Counted from the first letter of the stretch, positions 27,794-36,911 are shown. The stretch is 64,000 nucleotides of DNA from Micromonospora sp. NBC_01796 (GCF_035917455.1 NZ_CP109078.1:6928001-6992000), one strand, 5' to 3'. Program-made: numbers and translations. The notes: generated from the letters alone by a model not told the origin.

Positions 27794-28690
27794 TCACTGT
27801 CTTACGAGACTCGGCAGTGGTTCCCGGTGTGCCAGCCAGGCCGCCGGGATCCCGCCGTAACCACGGCCGGTGTACGCGGCGACGATCCCGCCGACGATCG
27901 CCGAGGTGGTGTCGACGTCTCCGCCCGCCCGCAGACAGGCGACGATCGCCGACGGGTAGTCGTCCAGGTGGGTGGCCGCGGCCCAGAGCGCGAACGGCAC
28001 CGTGTCCTGCGCCAGCACCCGGCTGCCGTTGCCCAGCTCGTACGCCGCCTCGCGGACGCTGGCCCCGAGCAGGGTCCGCGCCCGTTCGATCCCGGTCTTC
28101 ACCCGGCTTTCGACCAGATAGGCGAGTACGGCGTCGAGCAGGTCCGGGGGGTCGGGTCGACTCTGGACCAACCGAGCCCATCCCGTCTCGGCGGCGGCGA
28201 CCGCCACGGCGACCGCGCCGAGGATGGCCTCGCTGTGTGCGTGGGTGACCTCCGCCGACCGCATCGCCTCGAGTGCCGCGGTACGCGAGTCTCCGGCGTG
28301 AAAGGCGCCCAGTGGCGCGACCCGCATAGCGGCCCCGTTGCCCATCGAGCCCTGCCCGCCGAACGCGGCCGGGTCGACCTCCCGCCAGGAGGCGCCTTCC
28401 CGGAGCTGTCGCAGGATGACCACGGCACCCCCGCCGTAGCCCCGGTACGGCTCGAAGTGTTCACCGAACGTGGCGGCCAGGCGGTCCTGGTCGATGCGTC
28501 CGCGCTGGTGTAGTTCGCTCACCACCGAGCAGGCCATCTCGGTGTCGTCGGTCCACGGCCAGGGCGCTGCGGGCACTACCCCGGCGACGAGATCACCGAC
28601 GGCGGTGCCGGGTACGAAGAACTGGGCGCCGAGCGCGTCGCCCACCGACAACCCCTCCAGGCTGTCCATACAGAGTTCGAATGACGTCAT
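27794..28690 (-). CDS. ADP-ribosylglycohydrolase family protein
   Basis: 298 aa, all-helical, the usual size. The dinuclear magnesium site is shown by WTDDTEM near residues 46-52 and GGDVDTTSA near 254-262. Relatives remove ADP-ribose from arginine (DraG, ARH) or cleave ADP-ribosylated small molecules. No ADP-ribosyltransferase gene lies nearby, so the substrate is unknown. Confidence 0.9.
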   Translation of the reverse strand: MTSFELCMDSLEGLSVGDALGAQFFVPGTAVGDLVAGVVPAAPWPWTDDTEMACSVVSELHQRGRIDQDRLAATFGEHFEPYRGYGGGAVVILRQLREGASWREVDPAAFGGQGSMGNGAAMRVAPLGAFHAGDSRTAALEAMRSAEVTHAHSEAILGAVAVAVAAAETGWARLVQSRPDPPDLLDAVLAYLVESRVKTGIERARTLLGASVREAAYELGNGSRVLAQDTVPFALWAAATHLDDYPSAIVACLRAGGDVDTTSAIVGGIVAAYTGRGYGGIPAAWLAHREPLPSLVRQ

Positions 28691-28721
28691 ATTGCTCTTG
28701 ATCCTGCCACGGCCGTTGCCC

Positions 28722-29072
28722 CTACTGGCCGTTGGTCGTCTCGACGCGGGCGATGAGCTGCTTGAGTCGCGCGATCTCCTCGGCGAGTGCGGTGTTGCCG
28801 GCTGCGGTGAGGGTGATCCAGGTCCGGCCCCGCCGCCCGGCGTAGCCCTTCTCGACCTGGACCAGCCCGGCCGTCTCCAGTACGCCCAGGTGCTGGGAGA
28901 GGTTCCCGGCGGTCAGCGCCAACTGGGTACGCAGGAATCCGAACTCCACCCGTCGGGCCTCGTGCGCGATGGTGAGGATCCCGAGCCGGACCCGCTGGTG
29001 CACCACGTCGTCGAGCCCGGTGACCGGGTGCGGGGATTCGGTCTCGTCCGGGGTGTCGGCGGGGTCGGTCAC
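28722..29072 (-). CDS. Winged-helix transcriptional regulator (PadR/MarR-ArsR-like)
   Basis: 116 aa. The winged helix-turn-helix runs from VHQRVRLGILTIAHEARRVE through LTAGNLSQHLGVLETAGLV and the wing KGYAGRRGRTWITL. It matches the family of small transcriptional regulators usually paired with a membrane protein. The GTG at 29072 overlaps the stop of the upstream membrane protein by 4 nt. The pair probably autoregulates through the inverted repeat at 29772-29800. Confidence 0.88.
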   Translation of the reverse strand: MTDPADTPDETESPHPVTGLDDVVHQRVRLGILTIAHEARRVEFGFLRTQLALTAGNLSQHLGVLETAGLVQVEKGYAGRRGRTWITLTAAGNTALAEEIARLKQLIARVETTNGQ

Positions 29073-29770
29073 CGGGGCTGTCGCAGCCGTTGCGCCAGCG
29101 CGAAACCGGCACTGCCCGCCAGCAGCACGCCGCCGCTGATGACGTGCATCGGTGCGAACTCCCACTGGTTGCCCCAGTGGTTTCCCCAGCCGAAGTTGAT
29201 CGGCACCGCTATCACCGTCAGGTATCCGAGGGCGAACAGCAGCAGCGCCCGGTGGCGTTCCAACCAGGCCAGCACCAGCAGCGCCAGCCCGATCGAGCCG
29301 GTGAAGTCGGTCAGTCGGAACAGGGCGAGGACGACCCAGGGCAGGGGGTCCGAGCGGTCCGGCGGCGGGAGGTAGTTCCCCACCACCAGGTGCCCGACGG
29401 TGAACAGGGCGACCAGCACGATGCCCACGATGACGTACGGCACCACCCGGGTGCCCAGTCCCCGGGCGCGGGCGACCCGCAGGTATCCGGCGGCGATCAC
29501 CACGTACGCCAGGACCAGCGCCGTCCACCAGTAGATGGACGCGGACTGGAACCAGACCTTGCACACCTCGCCGTCGTCCACCGGACGGCACTCGCTGAGA
29601 ACCTGGTGACCGTACCGGTACGCGGGGATCGCACCGAAGGTCACCAGGGCCAGCACCAGCAACGGCAGCCACGTCACCCGTTGGGCGAGACGGACCCGGT
29701 GCGCGAGGTCGCGCGCGTCAGCCAGCAGCCGGCGGGGGTCGCCGCCGGCGGGAACCGCATCTGAAGTCAT
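29069..29770 (-). CDS. Integral membrane protein, about six transmembrane segments
   Basis: 233 aa from the ATG at 29770; an upstream in-frame ATG at 29812 would cross the operator, so I prefer the internal one. Hydrophobic segments include WLPLLVLALVTFGAIPAY, WWTALVLAYVVIAAGYL, VVPYVIVGIVLVALFTVGHL, and SIGLALLVLAWL. The first extracytoplasmic loop has two Cys (CRPVDDGEVCK), possibly a disulfide. Co-expressed with the regulator at 28722. Function unknown. Confidence 0.8.
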   Translation of the reverse strand: MTSDAVPAGGDPRRLLADARDLAHRVRLAQRVTWLPLLVLALVTFGAIPAYRYGHQVLSECRPVDDGEVCKVWFQSASIYWWTALVLAYVVIAAGYLRVARARGLGTRVVPYVIVGIVLVALFTVGHLVVGNYLPPPDRSDPLPWVVLALFRLTDFTGSIGLALLVLAWLERHRALLLFALGYLTVIAVPINFGWGNHWGNQWEFAPMHVISGGVLLAGSAGFALAQRLRQPR

Positions 29771-29771
29771 G

Positions 29772-29800
29772 CCAATAGGTTTCCATAACAAACCAATTGG
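29772..29800. promoter_or_regulatory. Inverted-repeat operator upstream of membrane protein/regulator pair
   Basis: CCAATAGGTTT at 29772-29782 and AAACCAATTGG at 29790-29800 form an 11-bp inverted repeat with one mismatch around a 7-nt spacer, directly abutting the ATG of the membrane protein gene. On the minus strand TTGTTA with a TTATGG-like -10 brackets it. Its size suits a dimeric winged-helix regulator, most simply the one encoded in this operon. Confidence 0.6.
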
Positions 29801-30013
29801 CGCTAGTAACAATCTCGACCGAAGTCATGATCGTCCGCGGTCCTCGACCGGAGCCGACAACAGGGCATGATCGAAAGCCGGTCGGCGGCCCCCGACCCGG
29901 CACGCGGTATCGTCACGGCAGGTCGGCCGGGTCTGGTGCGTGCCCGGCCAAGCCGCCACGGCAATCGGGAGCCCGTTGCGGGTCTCGGGCGAGCTGGCTG
30001 AAGGGCGGGACGG

Positions 30014-30655
30014 ATGATCATCCCTGGGCGGTTCAACGGACCACCCGGCTCGGGCAACGGTGGCTACAGCGCCGGAATCTTCGCCGACGGCGCCCCGCGC
30101 GAGGTCACGCTGCGTATGCCGCCGCCGCTGGACACGCCGCTGTCGCTGGTCGAGGGCCGGGTCCGGGACCCGGACGGCGCCGTCGTGGCCGAGGTCGCGC
30201 CGACCGGAGCCGTCGACACCGTGGTCCCACCGATCGGGTACGCCGACGCGCAGCGCGCCTCCGCCGCGTACGTCGGGTTCACCGGTCATCCGTTCCCCAC
30301 CTGCTACGTCTGCGGACCCGACCGCGCCGACGGCCTCGGTATCTTCCCCGGCCCGGTGTCGGACGGCCGCACCGCCGCCCCCTGGACGGTCCCGGCCGAC
30401 GTGTCGCCGGCGATGGTCTGGGCCGCGCTCGACTGCCCCGGCGGCTGGGCGATCATCGGCCCCGCCCGGCCGTACGTGCTCGGCCGGATCGCCGTCCAAC
30501 CGGTTCGGATGCCGGCGCCGGGTGACCTGTGCGTGGTGGTGGGCGAGCTGGCCGCCGCCGAGGGTCGTAAGGCTCTCGTGCACAGCACCCTGTACGGCCC
30601 CGACGGTGCCGAACTGGCCCGGGCCCGCGCCACCTGGATCGCGGTCGCCGGTTGA
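30014..30655 (+). CDS. Hotdog-fold-like protein
   Basis: 213 aa. The sequence (CYVCGPDRADGLGIFPGPV, then VWAALDCPGGWAI) resembles PaaI-type hotdog proteins, with two repeated halves. No catalytic residue can be assigned with certainty. It is 30 nt upstream of the RibD-type reductase gene on the same strand, so it is probably the first gene of that operon. Confidence 0.7.
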   Translation: MIIPGRFNGPPGSGNGGYSAGIFADGAPREVTLRMPPPLDTPLSLVEGRVRDPDGAVVAEVAPTGAVDTVVPPIGYADAQRASAAYVGFTGHPFPTCYVCGPDRADGLGIFPGPVSDGRTAAPWTVPADVSPAMVWAALDCPGGWAIIGPARPYVLGRIAVQPVRMPAPGDLCVVVGELAAAEGRKALVHSTLYGPDGAELARARATWIAVAG

Positions 30656-30685
30656 TGCCACGGGAAACAAGCAGGGAGTCGGCCG

Positions 30686-31378
30686 GTGAGTGAGCGACCC
30701 TACGTACTGCTCAGTTGCGCCACCTCGATCGACGGTTACCTCGACGACGCGACCGACCAGCGGTTGCTGCTCTCCAACGACGCTGACTTCGACCGGGTCG
30801 ACGCGGTACGCGCCGACTGCGACGCGATCCTGGTCGGCGCCAACACCATCCGGCTGGACAACCCGCGGCTGCTGGTGCGCTCGCAGCAGCGCCGGGACGG
30901 GCGGGTCGCGCGGGGTCTGCCCGCGTCGCCGACGAAGGTCACCGTCGTCGGTCGGGGTGACCTCGACCCGGACGCGCTCTTCTTCACCGCCGGGGAGACC
31001 GACAAGATCGTCTACTGTGCGACGGCGGCGGTCGACAAGACCCGCGCCCGACTCGGTGACTCGGCGACGGTCGTGGACGCGGGCGACCCGGTGACCCCGG
31101 AGCGGACGCTGGCCGACCTCGCCGCCCGTGGCGTACGCCGGCTGGTGGTCGAGGGCGGCGGCACCATGCACACCCAGTTCCTCACCGCCGGACTGGCCGA
31201 CGAACTGCACCTGGTGATCGCCCCGTTTTTTGTCGGCGACTGCCGCGCCCCACGTTTCGTCAACGACGGCCGGTACCCGTGGCATCCGGGACGCCGCGCC
31301 CACCTGGCCGAGGTCCGCCAGATCGAGGATGTCGTGCTGCTGCGCTACGCCCTGTCCGACCGGTTCGGTGCGGCGTGA
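30686..31378 (+). CDS. RibD C-terminal-type pyrimidine reductase (DHFR fold)
   Basis: 230 aa. SIDGYLDD near residues 13-20, DAILVGANTIRLDNPRLLVR near 47-66 and the VEGGGTMHTQFL loop are hallmarks of the RibD reductase domain, which reduces the ribosyl group of a 5-amino-6-ribosylamino-pyrimidine phosphate with NADPH. In most bacteria this domain is fused to a deaminase; here the deaminase is the next gene, overlapping by 4 nt (GTGA). It converges on ribA. It may serve riboflavin synthesis or the adjoining unusual cluster. Confidence 0.87.
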   Translation: MSERPYVLLSCATSIDGYLDDATDQRLLLSNDADFDRVDAVRADCDAILVGANTIRLDNPRLLVRSQQRRDGRVARGLPASPTKVTVVGRGDLDPDALFFTAGETDKIVYCATAAVDKTRARLGDSATVVDAGDPVTPERTLADLAARGVRRLVVEGGGTMHTQFLTAGLADELHLVIAPFFVGDCRAPRFVNDGRYPWHPGRRAHLAEVRQIEDVVLLRYALSDRFGAA

Positions 31379-31830
31379 CCCAGGACGACCGGCGCTGGCT
31401 TACCGCCGCGATCGAACTCTCCCACCACAGCCCGCCGGTCAGCTTCGCCTACGCGGTCGGCGCGATCGTGGTCGACGCCGACGGGGTGCGGTTGGCCGAC
31501 GGGTTCTCCCGGGAGACCGACACGCACGTCCACGCGGAGGAGTCGGCGCTGGCCAAGCTGGCCGGCGTGGACCTCACGGGTGCCACGATCTACAGCTCGC
31601 TGGAGCCGTGCAGTGTCCGCAGGTCCCGCCCACGGACCTGCACCCAGCTCATCATCGCCGCAGGGCTCCGGCGGGTCGCCTTCGCACTGCGGGAACCGCC
31701 GTTGCTGGCCGACTGCCACGCCGTGGAACTGCTCGAGGAAGCCGGTGTCGAGGTGGTCGAGATCCCCGACCTCGCCGACGAGGTCCGTACGGTCAACGCC
31801 CACCTCCTGCTACCCGGCCAGGCACGGTGA
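31375..31830 (+). CDS. RibD N-terminal-type deaminase
   Basis: 151-aa cytidine-deaminase-fold protein. The zinc-site motifs are HVHAEESAL (zinc His and catalytic Glu, about residues 45-53) and EPCSVRRSRPRTC (zinc Cys pair, about 79-91). The helix ALAKLAGVDLTGATIYSSLE matches RibD deaminases. GTG start, coupled to the reductase gene by a 4-nt overlap. Together they could perform the deamination and reduction that fused RibD normally does, in reversed gene order. Confidence 0.85.
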   Translation: MTQDDRRWLTAAIELSHHSPPVSFAYAVGAIVVDADGVRLADGFSRETDTHVHAEESALAKLAGVDLTGATIYSSLEPCSVRRSRPRTCTQLIIAAGLRRVAFALREPPLLADCHAVELLEEAGVEVVEIPDLADEVRTVNAHLLLPGQAR

Positions 31831-31859
31831 CTCCCACCCGGCCGGGCGCGGTGACCGGG

Positions 31860-32513
31860 TCACCGGACGAACGGTAGATCCGAGGCACGGGCCGCCCGGC
31901 TGGCCTTCGCCGCCAGGTAGCCGGCGTTGGCGGGGGAGAGGAACACCCCGGTCGGTACGCACTCCGTCACCACCAACCCCAGCTCGCCGAGCTGCTCGGC
32001 CTTGTCCGGATTGTTGGTCAGCAGGGCGACCCGCTCCACCCCCAGGGTGGCCAGCATCTGGGCGGCGGCGGTGTAGTCACGCTCGTCCTCGCCGTGACCG
32101 AGCGCCACGTTCGCCTCGTACGTGTCCAGGCCGGCGTCCTGGAGCGCGTACGCGTCGAGCTTGGCGTACAGGCCGATGCCCCGCCCCTCCTGCCGCAGGT
32201 AGAGCAGGAAACCACCGGCCGCCGCGATCCGTTCGACACCCTCACGAAGCTGCGGGCCGCAGTCGCACCGCTGGCTGCCGAACACGTCTCCGGTCAGGCA
32301 CTCGCTGTGCGGGCGGACCAGCGGTACGGGTCCCTCGCCGTGCTGCCGGTCGAGCGATCCCGCCCAGTCACCGAGGCCGAACGCGAGATGTTCCCGGCCG
32401 TCCACCAGGCCGTCGAAGGTGAACACCCTTGCGGTGGTGGCGAATCCGTCGGGGAACTCCAGCGGTACCGTGACCTGCGTCCGAACCGTCGCGACAGGCA
32501 GTGCGTCGTACAT
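31860..32513 (-). CDS. ribA: GTP cyclohydrolase II
   Basis: 217 aa, single domain without a RibB partner domain. The zinc ligands are Cys72, Cys83 and Cys85 (ECLTGDVFGSQRCDC), the GTP-binding loop is RQEGRGIGL, and Tyr122 in DAYALQD corresponds to catalytic Tyr105 of E. coli RibA. It therefore looks like an ordinary GCH II making the diaminopyrimidine product. GAGGAG precedes the ATG. It sits 38 nt downstream of the flippase-like gene as the last gene of the pterin-like operon, not in a riboflavin operon, which suggests an accessory copy feeding that pathway. Confidence 0.92.
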   Translation of the reverse strand: MYDALPVATVRTQVTVPLEFPDGFATTARVFTFDGLVDGREHLAFGLGDWAGSLDRQHGEGPVPLVRPHSECLTGDVFGSQRCDCGPQLREGVERIAAAGGFLLYLRQEGRGIGLYAKLDAYALQDAGLDTYEANVALGHGEDERDYTAAAQMLATLGVERVALLTNNPDKAEQLGELGLVVTECVPTGVFLSPANAGYLAAKASRAARASDLPFVR

Positions 32514-32551
32514 TCTTCTCCTCTGTTGGACCGTGCCGAACCGGGACGCGC

Positions 32552-33628
32552 TCAACCGTGCACAGCGCTTCGTCGGGGCACGACCGCCGGCACGACCGCA
32601 GGCACCCGGACCCGCCGGATCAGCAGCACCGCGGCGCCGGGCAGGCTCGCGACCAGCACCAGCGCCCCGTACACCATGGCGGTGGAGATGCCCTGGGAGG
32701 CGGTGAGCCCGGCCGCCCCGAACGCCCAGGCGGCCACCCCCTCGCGGGGTCCGAAGCCGGCGACGTTGGCCGGTACGCTCATGGCCAGCAGAGCCAGGAA
32801 CGTCAGCGGCACCAGTTGGGACAGCGGGGCGGTGACACCGGCCGTCCGGGCCGCGACCAGGAACGTCGCCAGGTGCCCCGCGACGACGACGGTGGAGGCG
32901 ACCAGCACGCCGACCCACTTGCCGTGGGCGATCAGGCCGTCGCGGACATCCGCCTCCGTGGTGCGCAGTGCCCGCGCCCACCGCGACGGCCCGCGCCGGG
33001 GCAGCACCCGGGCCAGCAGTACGGCACCGAGCACACCGGCCACCACCAGCGCGGTCGCGGCCGGCAGGTACGGCCGTACGGGCGACGGGAGGGCGAGCAG
33101 GACGGCCACCGCGAGGACGGCCTGGACGACCTGACCGGCGGTGCGTTCCCACACCACCGCCCGGATACCGCGCCCGACGTCGCCGGTGTCCCGCCCGTGG
33201 CGTACCGCCCGGTGCACGTCACCGAGCACACCGCCGGGCAGGGTCGAGTTCAGGAACACCGCCCGGTAGCAGGCGGCAACGGCCGTACCCAGCGGCAGCC
33301 GGACGCCGAGACCGCCGGCGATCAGGCTCCACCGCCAGGCGCAGCACAGGGTGGTCAGCGCGCCGATGCCGAGCGCCGCCGCGAGGGCCCACCCGTCGAT
33401 CAGGCGCAGCCCGTCGAGGAACGGGCCGGTACCCAGCCACCACAGCAGGACGGCGAGGATCCCGATCCCGCTGACCGTCCGTACCAGGGCCCAGTTCGGG
33501 CGGATCACCGGGACGCCCCGAGCGGGCGGCGCGACGGTGGGCGTGGTGTGGGTACCTTTCGCAAACCGGCCTCCCTCGAAGAACATCTTCTCGGGTACAC
33601 GTGCTGCGGCGGTCAAAGGTTCATTCAC
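32552..33628 (-). CDS. Flippase-like membrane protein (LPG synthase TM region, UPF0104)
   Basis: 358 aa with about seven to eight transmembrane segments of the lysylphosphatidylglycerol-synthase/AglD membrane domain type. NSTLPGGVLGDVHRAVRHG near residues 127-145 and VPANVAGFGPREGVAAW near 284-300 are the conserved loops. Relatives move lipids or lipid-linked sugars across the membrane. GTG start, overlapping the methyltransferase stop by 8 nt; an ATG at 33586 is an alternative. Confidence 0.87.
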   Translation of the reverse strand: MNEPLTAAARVPEKMFFEGGRFAKGTHTTPTVAPPARGVPVIRPNWALVRTVSGIGILAVLLWWLGTGPFLDGLRLIDGWALAAALGIGALTTLCCAWRWSLIAGGLGVRLPLGTAVAACYRAVFLNSTLPGGVLGDVHRAVRHGRDTGDVGRGIRAVVWERTAGQVVQAVLAVAVLLALPSPVRPYLPAATALVVAGVLGAVLLARVLPRRGPSRWARALRTTEADVRDGLIAHGKWVGVLVASTVVVAGHLATFLVAARTAGVTAPLSQLVPLTFLALLAMSVPANVAGFGPREGVAAWAFGAAGLTASQGISTAMVYGALVLVASLPGAAVLLIRRVRVPAVVPAVVPRRSAVHG

Positions 33629-34445
33629 AGTTGGCGAGAAGGTCGTTGTGCTCGACCACCACCCCGAGCCGTCCGGCGGCGGCTTCCGCGAGACGGCGTG
33701 CCGCGTAGGCGGCTGCCGGGCCGGTCAACTCCGGTCGTTGCTCGCACGCCGCGCCCACCCAGCCGTCGAACCACTCGGCCGTCAGGTCGGCCTGCTCCGG
33801 GCCGAGTCGCCAGTGGCTGGACCGTACGGTCACGTCCACTCCGCGCCGGCCGAACGCCTCCACGGTGGCCCGTACGGCGTCCGGTCCGAGCAGCGTCCGG
33901 CCGTCGACCGTACGCCGCTGGTGGGCGTTGAACGCCTCGGTCAGCTCCGCGTCGAGCGGGTCGGCCGGGGTGAGTGCCACCCGTCCGATCACCGAGAGCG
34001 TCAGCAGGGTCGGGCAACCGGTGTCGGCGCAGACCGCCACGATCCGTTCGATCTCCTCGACGGTCAGCATGTCCAGCAGCGCCGAGGCGGTGATCAGGGA
34101 GGCGCCGGCGAGGTCCTCGGCGGTCAGTCGGGTGATGTCCCGCTGCCGGGTCTCGACGGTGACCGGAGCCCCGCCGGCGGCCGTGTCGGTCATCTCGGCC
34201 TTGGCGTGTTCCAGCAGGTCGGGGTCGCGGTCGTACATCACCCAGTGCTGCGGGCCGGAAAGCCGCGGGGCCAGCCAACGGCCCATCGATCCGGTGCCGG
34301 TGCCGAGGTCGTGGACCACCGTGAGCGGGTTGCCGGCCAGGTGACGGCGGACCGGTTCGACGAGTTCCGGCGCGCGGGCGGCCGCGTCGGCGGGCTCCCG
34401 CAGCCCGAGCCAGGCCGCGGTGACGCGACCGACCTCCTCGCTCAT
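33621..34445 (-). CDS. Class I SAM-dependent methyltransferase
   Basis: 274 aa. The SAM-binding glycine-rich motif I is VVHDLGTGTGSMGRW near residues 43-57, the acidic residue of strand 2 is in VMYDRDPD, and DITRLTAEDLAGASLITASALLDML supplies motifs II/III. Between the glycosyltransferase and the flippase-like gene; its ATG overlaps the glycosyltransferase stop by 4 nt. Acceptor unknown. Confidence 0.88.
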   Translation of the reverse strand: MSEEVGRVTAAWLGLREPADAAARAPELVEPVRRHLAGNPLTVVHDLGTGTGSMGRWLAPRLSGPQHWVMYDRDPDLLEHAKAEMTDTAAGGAPVTVETRQRDITRLTAEDLAGASLITASALLDMLTVEEIERIVAVCADTGCPTLLTLSVIGRVALTPADPLDAELTEAFNAHQRRTVDGRTLLGPDAVRATVEAFGRRGVDVTVRSSHWRLGPEQADLTAEWFDGWVGAACEQRPELTGPAAAYAARRLAEAAAGRLGVVVEHNDLLANCE

Positions 34446-35533
34446 GCCGACCTCCCCACGGTCACCAGCGCGGAACCGAGCACGTTCGCCACCAGCGCGG
34501 AGGTGACCGCCCAGCCGGTGAGGGTGCCCCGGCGGCCCCGGGCGGAGCGCCGGAGCTGGTCGCGCAGGCCGGCGTCGTCGAGCCAGTGGCGCAGTGCACC
34601 GGCGAGGGTCGCCGGGTCGTCGGGCGGCACCAGGATGCCGGGCAGGCTGCCGTCCGGGGCGTGCCCCAGGGCCTCGGGCAACCCGTTCGTCGCCGTGGCC
34701 AGGACGGGGATTCCCCGTGCCAGCGCCTCGGTGACCACCATGCCGTACGTCTCGCCACGCGACGCCAGTACCAGCAGGTCGGCACCGGCGTACGCGGCGT
34801 CGAGTTCGTCACCGGTACGCGCGCCGACCAGGCGTACCCGGTCCCGCAGGCCGTGCGCGGTCGCCTGTTGCCGTACCCGGTCGACGAAGGCCGGGTCCCG
34901 GTCGAGGGCGCCGACGCAGAGGCAGTTCCACCGCAGGTCCGCGACCGCCGCCAGGGCGGACGTCAGCACGTCGTGGCCCTTGTGCGGGGTGACGGCGGCG
35001 ACGCAGAGCAGCTCCGAACCGGCGGCCGATCCGGGCGCCACCGGTGCCTCGGCCACGCCCGGGGTGGCCACGTGGATCCGGTCGCCCGGCAGCCCGTACA
35101 GGTCGATCAGCCGGAGCCGGGTCCACGCGCTGGTGGTGATGACCGCGACCGCGGCGGCCAGGGCCTCGTCCTCGGCCGCACGCGACTCCACGGCCCCCTC
35201 ACCGAGCGGCAGGTGGACCAGGACAACCAGGCGCAGCCGGTGCGACTGCGGTACCAGCACCTCCGGTACGGCCGACGCGACCAGCCCGTCGAGCAGCACC
35301 ACCGCGTCGTCCGGCAGCCCGGCGAGTACGCGCCCCACCTCGTCCCGCGCCGTCCCGTCGGGCTGCGGCCAGGCCCCGCGTACGGCATGTTCGTGCACCG
35401 CCCACCCGGACCCGGCGAGGCCCGCGCAGATTCGGCGGTCGTAGCTGTTGCCGCCGCTCGGGGTGCTCGGATCGTCGATGTCGTTCGGCAGCACCACGTG
35501 GACCACGGTGGCGGAGCCACCTGCTGCGGTCAC
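34442..35533 (-). CDS. Glycosyltransferase family 4
   Basis: 363-aa GT-B glycosyltransferase. The N-terminal [15 protein letters not shown] loop and the C-terminal donor-site motif [23 protein letters not shown] are typical of retaining GT4 enzymes. I start it at GTG 35533, which overlaps the PTPS-like stop by 4 nt like the other junctions of this operon; an ATG at 35557 is possible. It likely adds a sugar from a nucleotide donor to the product of the cluster. Confidence 0.87.
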   Translation of the reverse strand: MTAAGGSATVVHVVLPNDIDDPSTPSGGNSYDRRICAGLAGSGWAVHEHAVRGAWPQPDGTARDEVGRVLAGLPDDAVVLLDGLVASAVPEVLVPQSHRLRLVVLVHLPLGEGAVESRAAEDEALAAAVAVITTSAWTRLRLIDLYGLPGDRIHVATPGVAEAPVAPGSAAGSELLCVAAVTPHKGHDVLTSALAAVADLRWNCLCVGALDRDPAFVDRVRQQATAHGLRDRVRLVGARTGDELDAAYAGADLLVLASRGETYGMVVTEALARGIPVLATATNGLPEALGHAPDGSLPGILVPPDDPATLAGALRHWLDDAGLRDQLRRSARGRRGTLTGWAVTSALVANVLGSALVTVGRSA

Positions 35534-35937
35534 AGTGGCCGCTCGTAGCTCGCCCACCCGATGTGCGACTCGTGCAGGGTGACCGCGATGCCCTCCAGCC
35601 CCCGCGCGCCCTCGCCGAGGGCACCGGCGTGCACCCGTTCGGCGAGACGGTCGGCGATCACCTGGGCGAGTGCCTCGGTCGAGGTGTTGATCCCGGCGAA
35701 CGCGGACTCGTCGTCGAGGTTGCGGTAGTTGAGCTTGCTGAGTACGGCGTTCAGTTCCTGGGCGGCGAGCCCGATGTCGACCACGATGTTGTCGGAGTCG
35801 AGAGCGGTCCGGCGGAACGTCGCGTCGACGACGAACGTCGCCCCGTGCAGCCGTTGGGCGGGTCCGAAGACCTCGCCACGGAAACTGTGGGCGATCATGA
35901 TGTGGTCACGGACGGTCACGCTGAACAAGGTTTTCAC
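35530..35937 (-). CDS. PTPS/QueD-fold protein with altered active site
   Basis: 135 aa, the size of 6-pyruvoyl-tetrahydropterin/6-carboxytetrahydropterin synthase. Aligned by eye with QueD, zinc ligands His17 and His31 are kept, but the third (QueD His33) is Ala33, the catalytic Cys (QueD Cys27) is Ala27, and the LDHxxLN motif with the catalytic His is replaced by SKLNYRNLD. The C-terminal Glu is in LHESH. It is therefore unlikely to run the textbook reaction. GTG start, 4-nt overlaps on both sides, second gene of the leftward operon. Confidence 0.82.
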   Translation of the reverse strand: MKTLFSVTVRDHIMIAHSFRGEVFGPAQRLHGATFVVDATFRRTALDSDNIVVDIGLAAQELNAVLSKLNYRNLDDESAFAGINTSTEALAQVIADRLAERVHAGALGEGARGLEGIAVTLHESHIGWASYERPL

Positions 35938-36911
35938 TCTCCGTAGGTGATGAGGTGGCACAGCGCGGGCAGGGTGCCCGCGGTCAGTCGGGGAAGCACG
36001 TCGGGCAGCGCGTCGAACCGGGACGAGCCGGTGATCAGCGTGTCGAACGCGGGGTCGCGGAGCAGGTCCAGGGCGAGCGCCAGCCGGTCGGCGTAGGTCC
36101 GGCTCGACCTGCGGGCCGGGGAGACCATGCCCACCTGGCTGCTGCGGATGGTCAGCCGGCCGGAGTGGAACGCCCCGCCCAACGACAGGTTCACCGTGCG
36201 GTCGCCGTACCAGCTCAGGTCGACGACCGTGCCCTCCGGGGCGAGCAGGTCGAGCGACCGCTGGAGCCCGGCGGACGATGCGCTCGCATGCACCACCAGG
36301 TCGCGTCCCTGCGCGGCGTCGGCCGGCAGCGCGAATTCGACGCCCAGCGCCTTGGCGACGTCGGCCCGCTCCGGATCGGCGTCGACCAACTGGACCCGGA
36401 CCCCGGGGAACCGGGCGAGCAGGGCCGCGACGCTGCAACCGACCATGCCGGCACCGACCACCGTGATCCGGTCACCGACCAGCGGCGCGGCGTCCCACAG
36501 GGCGTTCACCGCGGTTTCCACGGTTCCGGCCAGCACCGCCCGTGCCGGCGGAACCCCATCGGGTACGGCAACCACGGCGGAGGCCGGCACCACGTACGCG
36601 CTCTGGTGCGGGTAGAGGCAGAACACGGTACGCCCGAGCAGGTCCTCCGGACCCTCCTCGACGACGCCCACGTTCAGGTAGCCGTACTTGAGCGGACCGG
36701 GGAAGTCGCCCTCCTGGAACGGTGCGCGCATCGCCGCGTACTGGCTCACCGGCACACCGCCGGAGAACACCAGCGTCTCCGTGCCCCGGCTGATGCCGGA
36801 GTACCGGCTGCGGACGAGGACCTCGCCGGGGCCGGGGTCGGGCAGCGTCACCGACCGGATCTCGCCCTCGCCGGGCGACCGTAGCCAGAAGGCGTGTGCC
36901 TCGCGCGTCAC
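35934..36911 (-). CDS. Zinc-type medium-chain dehydrogenase (MDR)
   Basis: 325 aa. The N-terminal GroES-like domain has [14 protein letters not shown], and the Rossmann motif [18 protein letters not shown] lies near residues 157-174. The structural zinc Cys cluster of classical alcohol dehydrogenases is absent, as in several biosynthetic MDR proteins. Start at GTG 36911 with GAGGAAGGAGG just upstream. First gene of the leftward operon, divergent from the CDP-alcohol phosphatidyltransferase gene. Probably an NAD(P)-dependent oxidation or reduction of a cluster intermediate. Confidence 0.87.
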   Translation of the reverse strand: MTREAHAFWLRSPGEGEIRSVTLPDPGPGEVLVRSRYSGISRGTETLVFSGGVPVSQYAAMRAPFQEGDFPGPLKYGYLNVGVVEEGPEDLLGRTVFCLYPHQSAYVVPASAVVAVPDGVPPARAVLAGTVETAVNALWDAAPLVGDRITVVGAGMVGCSVAALLARFPGVRVQLVDADPERADVAKALGVEFALPADAAQGRDLVVHASASSAGLQRSLDLLAPEGTVVDLSWYGDRTVNLSLGGAFHSGRLTIRSSQVGMVSPARRSSRTYADRLALALDLLRDPAFDTLITGSSRFDALPDVLPRLTAGTLPALCHLITYGE

